DNA of 64,000 nt from CAJBLF01 sp041663325 (GTDB lineage Bacteria; Patescibacteriota; Gracilibacteria; Absconditabacterales; Absconditicoccaceae). The first letter of the stretch is position 1. Every line of letters begins with the position of its first letter. Position numbers and translations under genes: made by a program. Positions 9,353 through 20,106 of the stretch are shown in pieces. A model generated the notes under the pieces. That model did no database searches. It was not told the DNA's origin and worked only from the letters and a program-made list of their open reading frames with translations. The stretch is from positions 28,963 through 92,962 of the forward strand of contig JBAZRN010000001.1 of NCBI GenBank assembly GCA_041663325.1. Reading direction: 5' to 3'.

Positions 9353-9760
9353 TTAGTCATCTAGCAAATCGTCAAATGTGTCTTTCTGACCGTCTTTTAA
9401 AAATTCATGAATAGCATTTCTTGTCGCTAATATGGCTATAACTGCTGCCCTCTTTCTTCTTGGCGATACTTCAAAGCCGTGATCTATCATTGTCTGATAT
9501 GTTCGATGCAAGACTTCATGTATGGGTGTTCCTATAATAAATTCTGATAAGAAGCTTGCTGCTGCTGTTGTAATATTGGAGCAATTGCCATCAAAACTAT
9601 AATTTTCTATTTTGTTGTCTTTGATGACTATATATATTACTATATCGTCTCAACAAATAAAATTTCCCTCATGCTGCTTGATGGTATAATCTTTCATAGC
9701 AAAGTTTTGGAGAGGGTTTTTGGCATATTCTTGTATCATAAGGCTTTGTTCTTCGGACAT
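9353..9760 (-). CDS. IscU/NifU-like Fe-S scaffold protein
   Basis: 135 aa with one TGA=Gly, located exactly in the CGD motif. The family layout is visible: NPLQNF, then ICGDDIVIYIVI, then FDGNCSNITTAAASFLSE, i.e. the first and second cluster Cys and the ASAS-type helix. The third Cys, expected in the R-x-C-A-x-L segment, is absent (PRRKRAAVIAIL). It therefore resembles a degenerate or SufU-like scaffold. SufB and SufC are encoded a few kb away on the same strand, so it probably serves the Suf machinery. The leader is a TACCTTTCACCTTCT repeat. Confidence 0.85.
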
Positions 9761-9764
9761 TGCT

Positions 9765-9830
9765 AGAAGGTGAAAGGTAGAAGGTAGGAGGTAAAATCTA
9801 AAGACTATCGGCTAAAGTCTATTAGCTATT
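9765..9830. repeat. Low-complexity leader repeat before the IscU-like gene
   Basis: Tandem variants of GAAGGTGAAAGGTAG (plus-strand view), then CTAAAGACTATCGGCTAAAGTC. On the coding strand of the gene starting at 9760 it reads as pyrimidine-rich ACCTTCTACCTTTC. Confidence 0.65.
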
Positions 9831-10103
9831 TTAGTCTAGTCTGTATCGAAGATGTTCGATAAGTCTTTTTATCATAAGGATGATTTTGTTGCTTATCTCC
9901 GCAAATCATTTGGTTGCTATAATTTCAAGACTTTCTATCTGGTTTGCAATATTGTGAATTGCAATTAAAAATTTGTTTGAATTGATTTCTAATATAACAT
10001 CATATGATCCATCATTATTTTCTGTGAAAGTTGCACGAACATTTTCAAGGCTTACCCTCTTTTGACATACATCTATTGGGGTGATGAGATTCATTTGATA
10101 CAT
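9831..10103 (-). CDS. Hypothetical protein, 90 aa
   Basis: ATG at 10103 to TAA at 9831 with one TGA=Gly. The N-terminal half is strand-rich (SYDVILEINSNKFLIAIHN), the C-terminal half helical and basic (NKIILMIKRLIEHLRYRLD). No signal peptide or membrane segment. No family recognised. The last codons fall in the low-complexity repeat that precedes the IscU-like gene. Confidence 0.6.
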
Positions 10104-10264
10104 GCGGTAATGCTATATAAAAAATGTAGGTGTGTAAGTTTTTATGGTTTCAAAAAATAAATGCAATAGAAAAACTGTTTGAATTTTCATGGAAAAATCG
10201 TCTTGATTTTTTTGTAAAAAACATTACATTTTTTTGTTCTTTATTTGCAGGTAGGTACTTATAT

Positions 10265-11035
10265 ATGGTAAATAAGGTTTTTGACAATCTTGTCAAAAAG
10301 TTGATAAAACACAAAGGAAAGCTTATGAATGGGGAGAAAATATGATCACTTCTCAAATCCTCTCTTGCTGAAGATTTTTCTATACAGAAAATGTATAAGG
10401 TAATTTATTACCTAAAGATCAGGTGATATCTCGAAAATCTCAAAAAAAATATATTTTTCGTCAAAGATGCTGATCATATATATAGTAAAGAAGAAATTAT
10501 CGACCTTTTCTATCGAACTATTGTCAAAAAACACTGTAGTGATTTTCTGAAAGGGAATTGGTATATCTGATGACTCAAAGCGCTTGAGCTTAATCTTTCC
10601 TCTTTTGATATTCCTGAAGAGTTGTCTATTGTTAATCAGTATAAACAAGCTACGGAAGTCGTTATGTACGATAAGCAAATAGTTTTTAAGACTTATGCGA
10701 AAAATAAGACTGACAATCTTTTCAATTTTTTTCGAAAACTCACTAAACCTATAAAAATAGGAACTCTGACCTTCCCTATCGCCGGTCTGGAACTCGCTAT
10801 CCTGGAAAGCCTTTATAATCCTGGCATGATTTCCCTAGGGTATATCAATGAATTAGTCAAAAAAGTGATAAGAAAATATCATAAAACCTTGGATGTGAAA
10901 GTCCGGGAATTGATTCTGAGAAAAAACAAACATAACACCAGTATCAATAGGTTATATGTCTTATCTAAAACGATTGATCCTGAGTTAGCGGATAAGCTAA
11001 AAAATTTGATTAAAAAATATGGATATTTTATATAA
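10265..11035 (+). CDS. AbiEi-like antitoxin / transcriptional regulator
   Basis: 256 aa from the ATG at 10265 (a GTG at 10130 would add 45 residues that look non-coding). The N-terminal 70 residues form a winged helix (LKSSLAEDFSIQKMYKVIYYLKIRGYLE). The remainder has the AbiEi pattern: FLKGNWYIGGLKALELNL, then a strand-rich segment, then TFPIAGLELAILESLYNP. AbiEi is the antitoxin and repressor of type IV AbiE toxin-antitoxin modules, but no AbiEii nucleotidyltransferase is adjacent. It may be a solitary regulator or an antitoxin with a distant partner. Four glycines come from TGA. Confidence 0.7.
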
Positions 11036-11056
11036 ATTTATTAGCGGATTAACGGA

Positions 11057-11977
11057 TTACGAATTTTTGTCTTTGGATAATAACGTTATAGAAAATCATA
11101 TTTTTATAGCTTCTTTAGGTTTGATATTTATTGCGGATTCGTTTCGTTCGCGAGGATGACAAACAACGGGTTCAATACAGACAAATCATTTTTCCTTTTC
11201 GCTTCGAAGTCGTAAGTCTTTGAATTTTGGATCAAAATTAAGTTGAAGTAATCCAATTCATGGTATATATATCTGACAAGATCAAGGATTTAGAATTTTA
11301 ATTGTTTCTGTTCAGGATATCCATTTTAAAATCATTTCTTCAGTTACTCACATATTTTTACTTAATTTTATATTCGCTTTTTGGTCTGGCGATACTTTAT
11401 AATACGTATGGTGTCATGGCGCAAATTTCATTACATTTTTTCCCGTATTTTGAACGTTTAGCGATATACGAGCTCATTTTTCCCCTAATTCTATTGTTTG
11501 TGTTGCTGTGAAGTTATAAGGAAATTTCTTAAAATTATTTTCATCTGATGTAAATTGATATCATACTTCTTTCCCCACGACATGATCTTTTTTCCATGCA
11601 ACATCCCTCAAAAATCAGTGTTGTTGTAAATCAAATCAATGCTCAGCATTTTGTTCTGAACTAAATGGTCAAGCTTGTGGTCACATCCGATATCATTCTC
11701 TGAGGCTTTGCTTTCGATCGTTTCTTCTTTCAGGGTTATTATAAAAAATTTCTACTCCATCTAAAATAAGTGAAGATAATGACCCTCCTCTCTCTGAAGA
11801 TATAGTAATTCATGATTTATCTATAGTATAATTTTGTAATGGTAATGTTTCTATATGGGTGATTAATGTCTCAATAAGTTCTTTTTTTTCTTGTTTGTCT
11901 TGTTTTTCTAATTCGCTATTTATAGTTTCGGTTTCAGAAACAAGTATGTCGGATTTACCTTTTCTTTTTCCTTTCAT
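11057..11977 (-). CDS. Aldose 1-epimerase family protein (galactose mutarotase-like)
   Basis: 306 aa with about twelve TGA=Gly codons, so it is nearly invisible under the standard code. The mutarotase layout is recognisable: ERGGSLSSLILDGVEIFYN, RMGPQAGPF, GFDLQQHGFLRDVAW, FAPGHHTYYKV (the catalytic His region) and GFVCIEPVV (the catalytic Glu). A charged 60-residue N-terminal extension precedes the fold. It interconverts sugar anomers or acts on hexose-6-phosphates. It starts 25 bases after the sufB stop, so probably the same transcript. A TTG at 12010 is an alternative start. Confidence 0.8.
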
Positions 11978-12002
11978 GATATAATATAGAACATATAAAA
12001 TC

Positions 12003-13388
12003 TTATCCAATATTTCCTTCCATTTCTAGTTCGACTAATTTATTTAATTCTCCTGCATATTCTAGTGGGAGTTTTTTTATTACAGAAGAAAAGAATCCGT
12101 TGACGATCATGGTGGTCGCTTTGTCCTTTGTCAATCAGCGGGACATGAGGTAGAAAAGTTCAGATTCATCTATTTTTCATGCGCTGGCTTCATGCGCTAC
12201 GATAGCCGTATCATTGTCTGATTGAATTTTTGGTATCGTATTAGACACGGAAGTATCGTCGAATAATAAAGCGTCACATTGTGTGTGATTAGTTGCATAA
12301 TTCGCTCCTTTTCAAATGACAACAAGTCAGCGATAGGTATTGATTCATCATTTTTTAGAGATGGATTTGGCTACGATATTCGATGATGTGTATTTACCTA
12401 TATGAACTGCTTTTGATCATGTGTCCTGATGTTGTCACTGTCCTGCTACCGCTATTCCCAGCATATCCGTCTTGCTGTAATCTCATTTCAAGATGGAGCA
12501 CGGATAGAGCATTGTGGTGCGTGATCATAGGTTTCCATTGACCCGTTCCATATAGCCATGCTCCTCTATCACCGCTCTTTTGGTATTTAAATTGTAGGTA
12601 TTTGTTGACCAATTTTCTACGGATGAATATTTCATCTTAGCGTTTTTGCCGACATAAATTTCTACAAGTCCTGCATGTAATGATGCTTTATCAAACTTCG
12701 GTGCTGAACATCCTTCGATATAACTTCATTCAGCGTCATCTTCTATGATGATCATGGTATGCTCAAATTGTCCACCTGCATAGGTGTTCATACGAAAATA
12801 TGCTTGCAAGGGGTCAGTAAGCTTCACTCACTTCGGTACATAAATAAATGTTCATCAACTTCGGACTGCACCGTGTAATGCTGCGAACATATGATCAGTT
12901 GCGGGGACTAATTTCATAAAATATTTTTTCACTAATTCTGGATATTTGATGACGGCTTGCGGCATATCTTCGAAAATAATCCCTTTCTCTGATCGCTTCG
13001 CCTTGATCTGATGATAGACGTTCAATGAATCGTATTGTCCTCCTGCTCACGCTAGATACTTTTGTTCGGCTTCGGGGATTCAGAGTCTTTTGAATTTCTC
13101 TTTGATCTCTGTTGGTACATCTTCCCGATTGTTAGCATATCATTCGTGGTCTTTATGTGGCTTAGCATAATAGACGATGTTGTCTAAATTAAGCTTAGAA
13201 AGATCTGGTCATCGTGTCGGCAATTTCATAGCTTTGAAAATCTCTAAGCATTTCAGACGATGAGCAAGCATTCGCTCTGGTTCTTTTTGTTCAGCAGAAA
13301 TTTTCCTGACCGTGTCTTCCGTGAGACTGGTAAGGTAAAGCTCATATTTGATGTTGTCTGACGATTCTAGCGTCGACTTGAGGGACAT
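12003..13388 (-). CDS. sufB: Fe-S cluster assembly protein SufB
   Basis: 461 aa, full length for the family, rebuilt across about a dozen TGA=Gly codons. Clear SufB features: an N-terminal helical domain, GTFIYVPKG, the right-handed beta-helix region with EGCSAP, SSVENWS and NLNTKRA, and the C-terminal DESELFYLMSRGLTKDKA, which ends GFFSSVIKKLP. SufB is the scaffold on which Fe-S clusters are assembled with the ATPase SufC, encoded at 14519-15262. No SufD or SufS is visible in the window. The aldose epimerase gene follows. Confidence 0.96.
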
Positions 13389-13479
13389 TATTTGGAAGTG
13401 TTGAGTTTTAAATTTTATATTGGTTAGAATATGTAAAAATGATTGATTTTCAATTGGAAAAATGATATGTAATTTTCCA

Positions 13480-13509
13480 TTGACATTGTGCTACTAATAA
13501 GTAGATAAT
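13480..13509 (+). promoter_or_regulatory. Probable sigma70-type promoter
   Basis: TTGACA at 13480-13485 and GATAAT at 13504-13509 with 18-base spacing, 36 bases before the ATG of the 13545 gene. Confidence 0.55.
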
Positions 13510-13544
13510 ATATGACGTATTTTATCATATAAATCTATATCCTC

Positions 13545-14081
13545 ATGGCAAAATCATCCAATAACAGTAATGCTTCTAAAGCAAATTGAGATCTTATTGT
13601 TTCCAAGGCGAATGATGCGAGTACAAAATTAGATAAATTAATGTTTGTGCTTAGGGATTTACATATCCAACCCTGACATCAAGCATGGTCTGTCATACAA
13701 AAGATAAGAACTGATGTTGTGAGCATATTGGATATTTGAATAGATTTGAAATTACAAGAATTTAAACGTGTACAAGATACGCTCTACATGTCGTTTAATG
13801 ATATACTTTCACTTGGATGATTTCGTCCGGATCTTTGTAGTCTTTTTAAAAAAATCAAGATTAATAATCTTATGGATATTTTCATAAAGTTTGGCTGAAA
13901 TGATAAACTAAAACAATGAGAGAACATAAGATGAGAATTAGGCTATAAATGATATGATTTATATATAAGTGATGCTGATTATTCCAGAATAATTAAATTT
14001 CTTGAAGCGGTATTGTATTCATGCGGTTTAAACTTTTATAGTGATGTAACTCCTTATAAGAAGAAAGAAAAAAAAGCGTAA
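13545..14081 (+). CDS. Hypothetical protein, 178 aa
   Basis: This ORF exists only with TGA=Gly (about ten in-frame TGA) and runs from ATG to TAA with a good promoter in front. The protein is soluble and mostly helical, with a Ser/Asn-rich start, a central FRPDLCSLFKKIK segment and a basic KKKEKKA tail. No family recognised. It is an isolated plus-strand gene between two minus-strand Suf genes. Confidence 0.7.
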
Positions 14082-14117
14082 AAAAAGCTTTATTAAAACA
14101 TACTGTTAGATAGCAAC

Positions 14118-14150
14118 AAAAAAATGACTTCATGATGGAGCCGTTTTTTT
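14118..14150. terminator. Possible bidirectional terminator
   Basis: A short imperfect stem GACTTC/GGAGCC with loop ATGAT is flanked by seven A and eight T residues, between the convergent 178-aa and alkyltransferase genes. Confidence 0.4.
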
Positions 14151-14152
14151 TA

Positions 14153-14440
14153 TTACAGAAAATATTTCTTATGTATTTTGTTATCTACGATTTCTATTCC
14201 ATCTTTTTGTAATCTCCTTATTTTCTCTTCTGTTCCTCCTGTTCAGCTGTATCCTCATAGTGAGCCGTCTGATGCAAGCACTTTGTAACATGGGTAGGTG
14301 TCAGGATATTTATTTTTTCTCATAATGATGCCGACGGTCCTGGCATGAATATGAAATTTATCTGCGATGGTTTTGTAACTTACCACTTTCCCATGAGGGA
14401 TGGTTTGGAGGAAAAGGTAAACTTTCTTATGTATTTCCAT
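14153..14440 (-). CDS. Alkyltransferase-like protein (MGMT/Ogt C-terminal domain)
   Basis: 95 aa, only the catalytic domain of the O6-alkylguanine-DNA alkyltransferase family: a winged helix with IPHGKVVSYKTIADKF and the active-site motif YPCYKVLASDGSLGGY, where family proteins have PCHRV. Unlike eukaryotic-type ATL proteins the Cys is kept, so transfer chemistry is possible. The short form lacks the N-terminal domain, as in many single-domain bacterial homologues. Three glycines after SDGSL come from TGA. It lies 78 bases downstream of sufC. Confidence 0.88.
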
Positions 14441-14518
14441 GTCGCTTATATGATTAAAAGCCTGATTGGATATCTGGTAAACGTTTTACTGGCTTTAATA
14501 ATCTTTTTAATGTTTTCA

Positions 14519-15262
14519 TTATTTGTTTTCTCTATCAGTAAAACCTTCTTTTTTTATAACATCAACTAATTTCTGATTTCCTTCTTGAACGATTTTTCCC
14601 ATCTCCATGACATAGACATGATCTACGGGGATATGTTTTAAAATATCAAAGATATGGGTGATGATGATGAAGGAATTCTTGTCGTGATTGAGTTTGGACA
14701 TCATTTTCACTACTGACTTGAATGCATCTATATCTAAACCGCTATCTATTTCATCTAAAAAAATATAGGTAGGTTCAAGCAATTTAAGTTGTAATATTTC
14801 TATTTTTCTCCTCTCCCCTCCACTGAATCCGACGTTGAGATCTCTTCGAAGAAATTCCATATTGATTTCCAATTCTTTCATCAATGGCTCGATAATTTTT
14901 TTAAAACTGAGAAATGAAGTGTTTGACTCGTTTTTTGCGTCATAAATTGATTTGAGAAATTCAAAAAGCTTGATTCACTTAATTTCTGGTATGTGCTGGA
15001 AGGCAACGAAAATTCATAATTTCGCTCTTTTGTGCGGAGACAACTTTCATAAGTTAATTTCTAATTTTCAATTTTCAATTCTCAATTCTCAATTAGTAAT
15101 TGAGTATTTTGGGTGTCCCATGATAGTCATAGCAAGAGATGATTTTCCTGAACCATTTTTTCCGATAATGCAATAATTTTTTCCAAGCTCAAAATCCATG
15201 GAGACATTATCTAAGATAGTTTTGTGGTCGACTTGGACTGATAAGTCTTTTATTGAAAGCAT
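14519..15262 (-). CDS. sufC: Fe-S assembly ATPase SufC
   Basis: 247 aa, the normal family length. Walker A GKNGSGKSS at about residue 33, Q-loop AFQHIPEIKG, signature SGGERRK, Walker B YIFLDEIDSGLD and the H-loop ITH are all present. SufC powers SufB-dependent cluster assembly. Residues about 50-68 are encoded by a tandem low-complexity DNA repeat of AATTGAGAATTGAAA type (15056-15108); this segment replaces the usual variable GEI-x-F-x-G loop without changing the length. Leader: ATTTATC repeats directly before the ATG. Confidence 0.96.
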
Positions 15263-15298
15263 AATGACAAATGATAAATGATAAATGATAAATGATAG
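15263..15298. repeat. Tandem ATGATAA-type leader repeat before sufC
   Basis: AATGATAAATGATAAATGATA (plus view split into 7-base units), four to five copies, immediately upstream of the sufC ATG; pyrimidine-rich (ATTTATC) on the coding strand. Confidence 0.75.
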
Positions 15299-15302
15299 AT
15301 TC

Positions 15303-15380
15303 GGGAGTCCAGTTTATTAAGTATGGATTCCCGCTTTCGCGGAAATGACGTAATGGAGTATGTGTGTCGGAATGACGTAA
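15303..15380. repeat. Dispersed palindromic repeat (GGATTCCC...GGAATGACG type), copy 1
   Basis: Contains GAGTCCAGTTTATTAAGTAT, then GGATTCCCGC and GCGGAAATGACG, which form a stem. A close relative is at 53688-53770 and a looser one at 21616-21682. Motifs of this kind are common extragenic repeats in many bacteria. Confidence 0.65.
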
Positions 15381-15390
15381 GTACGGTTGA

Positions 15391-16584
15391 TTACTTATGC
15401 AGATTTATAAAGTCGCCTGAGTTGCCATAAAACTGATTGAACATATCATTGATATATTGTTCTGGATTATAATTTCATTTGCCTCTTATATTGAGGATTG
15501 TATCTATTCGTCATTGGTTGGTGGTTTTGATTTCTTGTAATACTTTTTTTTCATTTTCATTGAAAAAGTCTTTGTATTTTACTTCGTTTGATATTCTTTT
15601 CTGCTGCTGATTTTCTATCTTATTTTCGTCTAGTTTCTGAAGCAATTCTTGTACTGAGTTTTCTATTTGTTGGTTTACTTGTGCATCGTTTTTTGACTGG
15701 TTACAGAGTTCTTGTATGCTTTTACTATCATTATTTTTGAGCGCTTCTATGGTATTTATATGTTGCATCTGATATTCTTCCAATCATTGTTTTCCTTTGA
15801 TCGTTGAAGGAATAATATTTTCATAAGGAATCTGGATGCAAATCATCGGGTTGTCTATTTTGTCGGAAAAATCAGATATATATTTGGTATTGTTTTTCTC
15901 CATTTGTAGTTGTAATAATCCTACTTGTTCTCTGCTGTTATCTAGAATAGAACGTAATTTCTCGTAGCAAGTTGCATCTAAACTATTCATTCTCTTGTTG
16001 ATATATATATCTTCTTGATCTAAGATCGTTTTGATATTTTTTATCGTTGAAATAATATCGTTGATGCCAATGATGATAGTTTGTCATACTCAATAACAGG
16101 TTTTGATGTCGACAACACTGGATAATGCATGTATTGTATTTTGGTTGTCTATGATAGCTTTGGTTATCACTGTGGATGTCGACAGCTTTTTAGCAATATC
16201 GAAACTTTGCTGTGCTTGATCTACAAATATTTGCGCGTTTTCAAGTCATGAAATACTACTTTGCAGAGCGTTTTTGTATGCCAACAATGTCTCAATAGTT
16301 CAACGATTGTAATAATCTTCGCTTTTGTTTCAGCTGATAAGCTGTAATGCTTTTTCGTATTCTTGTTGTTTGATGGCTTCATGAGCTTGAAGTGTTCCTT
16401 GTATGTTTACTATTTTTTGCCCTAAAGCAGTGTTGGCATCGATTGATATGTTGCCTGATATTCCATCATAAAATTTTGATTCATTAAATGCTCTGATAAT
16501 GAAAATACCAGAAAAAAACAATCATATACAGGCTATGATAGCACATAGATAATTATTTTTTTTGCTGATATGCTTTGTTGTCAT
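15391..16584 (-). CDS. Membrane-anchored coiled-coil protein, 397 aa
   Basis: A short cytoplasmic start, one N-terminal transmembrane helix (NNYLCAIIACIGLFFSGIFII), then a long helical extracytoplasmic region rich in Gln, Asn and Lys, with two Cys and LQQ/QNT coil segments, ending in an NPEQYINDMFNQFYG tail. Seven or more glycines come from TGA. The gene follows pilB, pilC and a secreted 242-aa protein on the same strand. The order suggests a pilus-associated or envelope role, but no family is recognised. Confidence 0.7.
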
Positions 16585-16727
16585 ATACAAAAATATTTCA
16601 GGATAAGTGTCCTGAAAAATATAGTACAGATTTATTCCTAAAGTTCAATAAATAATTGAAAAAGCTAAATGCTTGATTCTCTATTTAGTCTATAAGATAC
16701 TTAAAACCTAAAGCTTTCTGCTTTCTG

Positions 16728-17456
16728 CTAAAATTTATATTGTTGGAGAAGCTGGTCGATTTGATTGAGGTCTGGTAAAATATTGTCTCTAAAAATTTCA
16801 AAATTTTTGGCTAATATTTCTTGTTTGGCAGAAAGTATGTCGTATTTCTGTTGGAGCAATCCTAGATAAAATACAAGTTTTGCTGCAATGCTGGTTTTTG
16901 CGTTGTATTGGATTCTATTTTCTGCGGCGCAATTTTCATAGCTAATCGACTCGGTAAGTGAAGCTTCCATAATTTTTTGATCATATCTATCAATGGCATC
17001 AAAATATGCTTTGTCGCTTATGCTTTTTTCTGTCAAACATGATTGCATATCTCATTTGAGAATTATCATTTCTTGCTTCATATAGGCGGCAATAGTATCT
17101 CACTTTTGAAGCTGCTGATAGCAATCAGTGAGATATTTTTGTAATGCCTCCTGTTTGTTTGCTGATAGATTCAATACATCAATAACATCTGTTTTGGTAA
17201 GTTCTTCCAGCTTTTTTATCGTTGCAAGTGTCTCTCATTCATAATTGGCTGTTTCGATATTTTTTCCTGCTATGGTCAGATGGAGTTTGATAATGATATA
17301 GCTCAGTTCATTCATAAGAAAACTGCTTTGCATTTCAGCTTCTAAACCTTTTTCTTCAAAGATCACTGTTCATATGCCCATGTCTTGTGCGTGAGATGGA
17401 ATTCGGAATGAAGCAATGCTTATCAGCATAATGAGTATGATAACGAGTCTTTTCAT
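16728..17456 (-). CDS. Secreted hypothetical protein, 242 aa
   Basis: It starts with a clear signal peptide (MKRLVIILIMLISIASF, then PSHAQD as a probable cleavage region). The mature part is helical and rich in Gln, Lys and Glu, with scattered Cys (DCYQQLQ, MQSCLTEK, YENCAAE). It lies 68 bases downstream of pilC and upstream of the 397-aa membrane protein, so all three may form one unit with the pilus motor. Function unknown. Confidence 0.7.
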
Positions 17457-17524
17457 GTACACATGGTAATTAAGTAAAATTTCTAATTTTTAAACATCTA
17501 CATTCTGAATTCTACATTCTGAAT

Positions 17525-18622
17525 TTATTTGATAACATTCACTAGGTCTGCCATAGGCAAGAATATTGATCATACAATGATTCAGATCACCACAGCAATC
17601 ATAGCCATGAGAAGAGGCTCAATAAGACTCATCAAAATATCTATTTTGGTTTGCAGCATATCACGATAAAAATCCGCCATCTTTCTGAGCACCTCAGCAA
17701 TATTTCCTGTTTCTTCTCCTACATGAATAATCTGAACTAAAATCGGATCAAATAATGACGATCATTCCATTGATTCGGCGAATGAAAATCCGGCATTAAG
17801 ATTTTCCTTAATTTCCATGATTTTTTTCTTGTAGAAAAAATTGGTAAAGGTATTTCCCATGAGTTTCAATGAGATGATCGGACTTACTCATGCGTTATAT
17901 AACTGGCTTAATAGTTTGGAAAACCTATACATATAATAGGTTTTAACTACTCATGAAATCGCTGGCGTGGTTACCATTATTTTGTCTATAAAGATTTTGA
18001 ACGCTAAAATATATTTGTACATAAATCTATAGAGCAATATAGCGCCTATACCAATTATTATTATAATATATCGCGTTTTTTGCAAAAATGTCGATGTCCC
18101 CATCATAAATTTCGTTATGCTTGGTAAACTTTGTTGATCAGGGAACATTGTCACTATCGTTGGAATAACATAGATGAGTAAGATAGTTACTGCGACCATA
18201 GCAAAGACAACAAGAACAATTGGATAGGTCATTGCTTTCTTTATTTTTCCGTTTATTCTTTGTGAGTTTTCAAGTTCGCTAGCTATTTCGTCTAAAATTT
18301 CTGGAAGATTTCCCATGGTTTCAGCTGATTGCACTAATGCAATTTCCTCTTCGTGAAAAAAATAGTCGTGATTGTTCATCGATTGTGAAAGCGTATATCA
18401 TTGCGTTAGTTGGTCAATCAAATCCTGGATAATCATAATCAGTCCTTTATTTGTTTCAGAATCTCTGATAGAAAATAATGCATCTCTAAGTCATAATCAT
18501 GATCTTTGCGCTAATGCCAATAATCTAAAAAAATTGGTCTTTTGTTTGAGCTTGGGAGCAAAAAACTTTTTGATGATAAACTTTTCAAAGAATCCTAGTT
18601 TGCTGACATCGTTTTTATCCAT
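17525..18622 (-). CDS. pilC: Type II secretion/type IV pilus inner-membrane platform protein PilC/GspF
   Basis: 365 aa with two GspF domains. Domain 1 has QSAETMGNLPEILDEIA and a transmembrane helix (YPIVLVVFAMVAVTILLIYVIP). Domain 2 repeats the pattern (HVGEETGNIAEVLRKMADFY) and ends in a membrane helix before NVIK. The protein anchors the assembly ATPase to the inner membrane. An ATG at 18706 runs into TAA, so the start at 18622 is preferred. Glycines at several conserved sites come from TGA. The pilB gene lies upstream with a 164-base gap. Confidence 0.93.
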
Positions 18623-18786
18623 AATCCTATATGATTGTTTATTATATAAAGACCTTTATTCTTGATGTTATTTATCACTTCGTGATGTAATTTGAACTTT
18701 GTTCATAATTTATCCTTCGGATGTGTATTTATTATTGTCTATAATATACGCGAAGCGAATGACGCGAATGCAATGAGCTATTTAGC

Positions 18787-20106
18787 TTATTTATCGAATC
18801 TCGCTTTAACATATCTATAGACTTCATCCAGTGTTGTCATTCCTTTGATAATTTTGAATACTCCATCTCTTTCTAGGTTGATCATTCCTCTCTGCAACGC
18901 TAAACTCTCTACCTCAAACGCTGATTTTCCGTTTAAAAGAAGATTTTTTATTTCATCGGTATAATCCATCATTTCAAAGAGACCTACTCTACCTTTGTAT
19001 CAGCTTCCTCCGCAAACTGGGCATTTTTCTCCTGTTATCGGATCTTTTCCGCTTCCTGTATAAATCATTTCGTTATTGATAAAATCATTTCGTTGCTGCT
19101 GATTTATTCCTCTACTGAGGATTTCTTGCTTTAGCGCTTCTTTATCAAAGTTTCTAAAGCTCTCTTTCGCGAATTTATATTTTGGATTGCCTTTGGCAGA
19201 TGTCTGAATCTTACAGTGATCACAAACTTTTCTCACTAATCTTTCCGCCATTACGAGATTGAATGTACCTACGAGCATATATGGTTTAGCTCAAAGGTTG
19301 TATACTCTTGTAATCGTTTCTGATGATGAGTTAGTATGCACAGTAGAAAACACTAAATGTCCCGTCATGGCTGATTCCATTGCCATATCAAGCGTTTCCC
19401 TATCACGAATTTCTCAGACCATCATAATATCAGGATCTTGTCTAAGTCATCACCTTAATCCGTTCGCAAAGGTAAATCCTATATCTGACCTAATTTGCGC
19501 TTGGTTTAGTCCTGCCATTTTATTTTCTACTGGATCTTCGTAAGTGATGATATTCACTTCAGTGGTATTTACATAATCAAGACACGCATACAGTGTTGTT
19601 GTTTTACCTGAACCTGTTGGTCCAGTCATGAGGATAATACCGTTTGGATATTTAAGATGTCTGAAAATGATCCCTGTATTACTTCCTTCGATACCAAGTT
19701 GTTCCAGTGGTGGGATCTTTTTTGATTTATCGACGATACGCATTACGAGGCATTCTCACCATACACTTGGAAAGGTGTTTGCACGAAGATCAATTTCTTT
19801 ATTCGTTAAAGTCACACTTGATACTCTTGCATCTTGTGGGACTCTCTTTTCATCCGGTCTCATTTGTCCAGATTCTATCTTGAATTTTGAAATAATACTT
19901 TCATGAAGATTTTTTGGATACTGAACAAGTTCTTCGAGTATTCCGTCGATTCTTATCCTGATTCTGCAATAACTTTCCAATGGTTCGATATGGATATCTG
20001 ATGCTTCTGCTTCTACCGCTACCGTCAAAAGATTATCAAAAATTTTCACCACATCTGATTGGAGAACCGCCTCATCTAATTTTGCTTTGTAATCTACTTC
20101 GACCAT
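18787..20106 (-). CDS. pilB: Type IV pilus assembly ATPase PilB/GspE
   Basis: 439 aa. Walker A GPTGSGKTTTLY, Asp box ITYEDPVE, Walker B DIMMVGEIRD, His box TGHLVFSTVHTNS and a tetra-Cys zinc site (CDHC, CPVC) are all visible. It energises pilus extension. The N-terminal GSPII_E domain found in long PilB proteins is missing; the protein starts near the N2 region (SDVVKIFDNLLTVAVEAEASDIHIEP). ATG at 20106 is chosen; a TTG four codons earlier is possible. An AATAATGAATAAT repeat forms the leader. Confidence 0.94.

Noticed and set aside
11302..11511. Plus-strand hydrophobic ORF of 69 codons
   Set aside because: Antisense to the aldose epimerase gene that is continuous with TGA=Gly.
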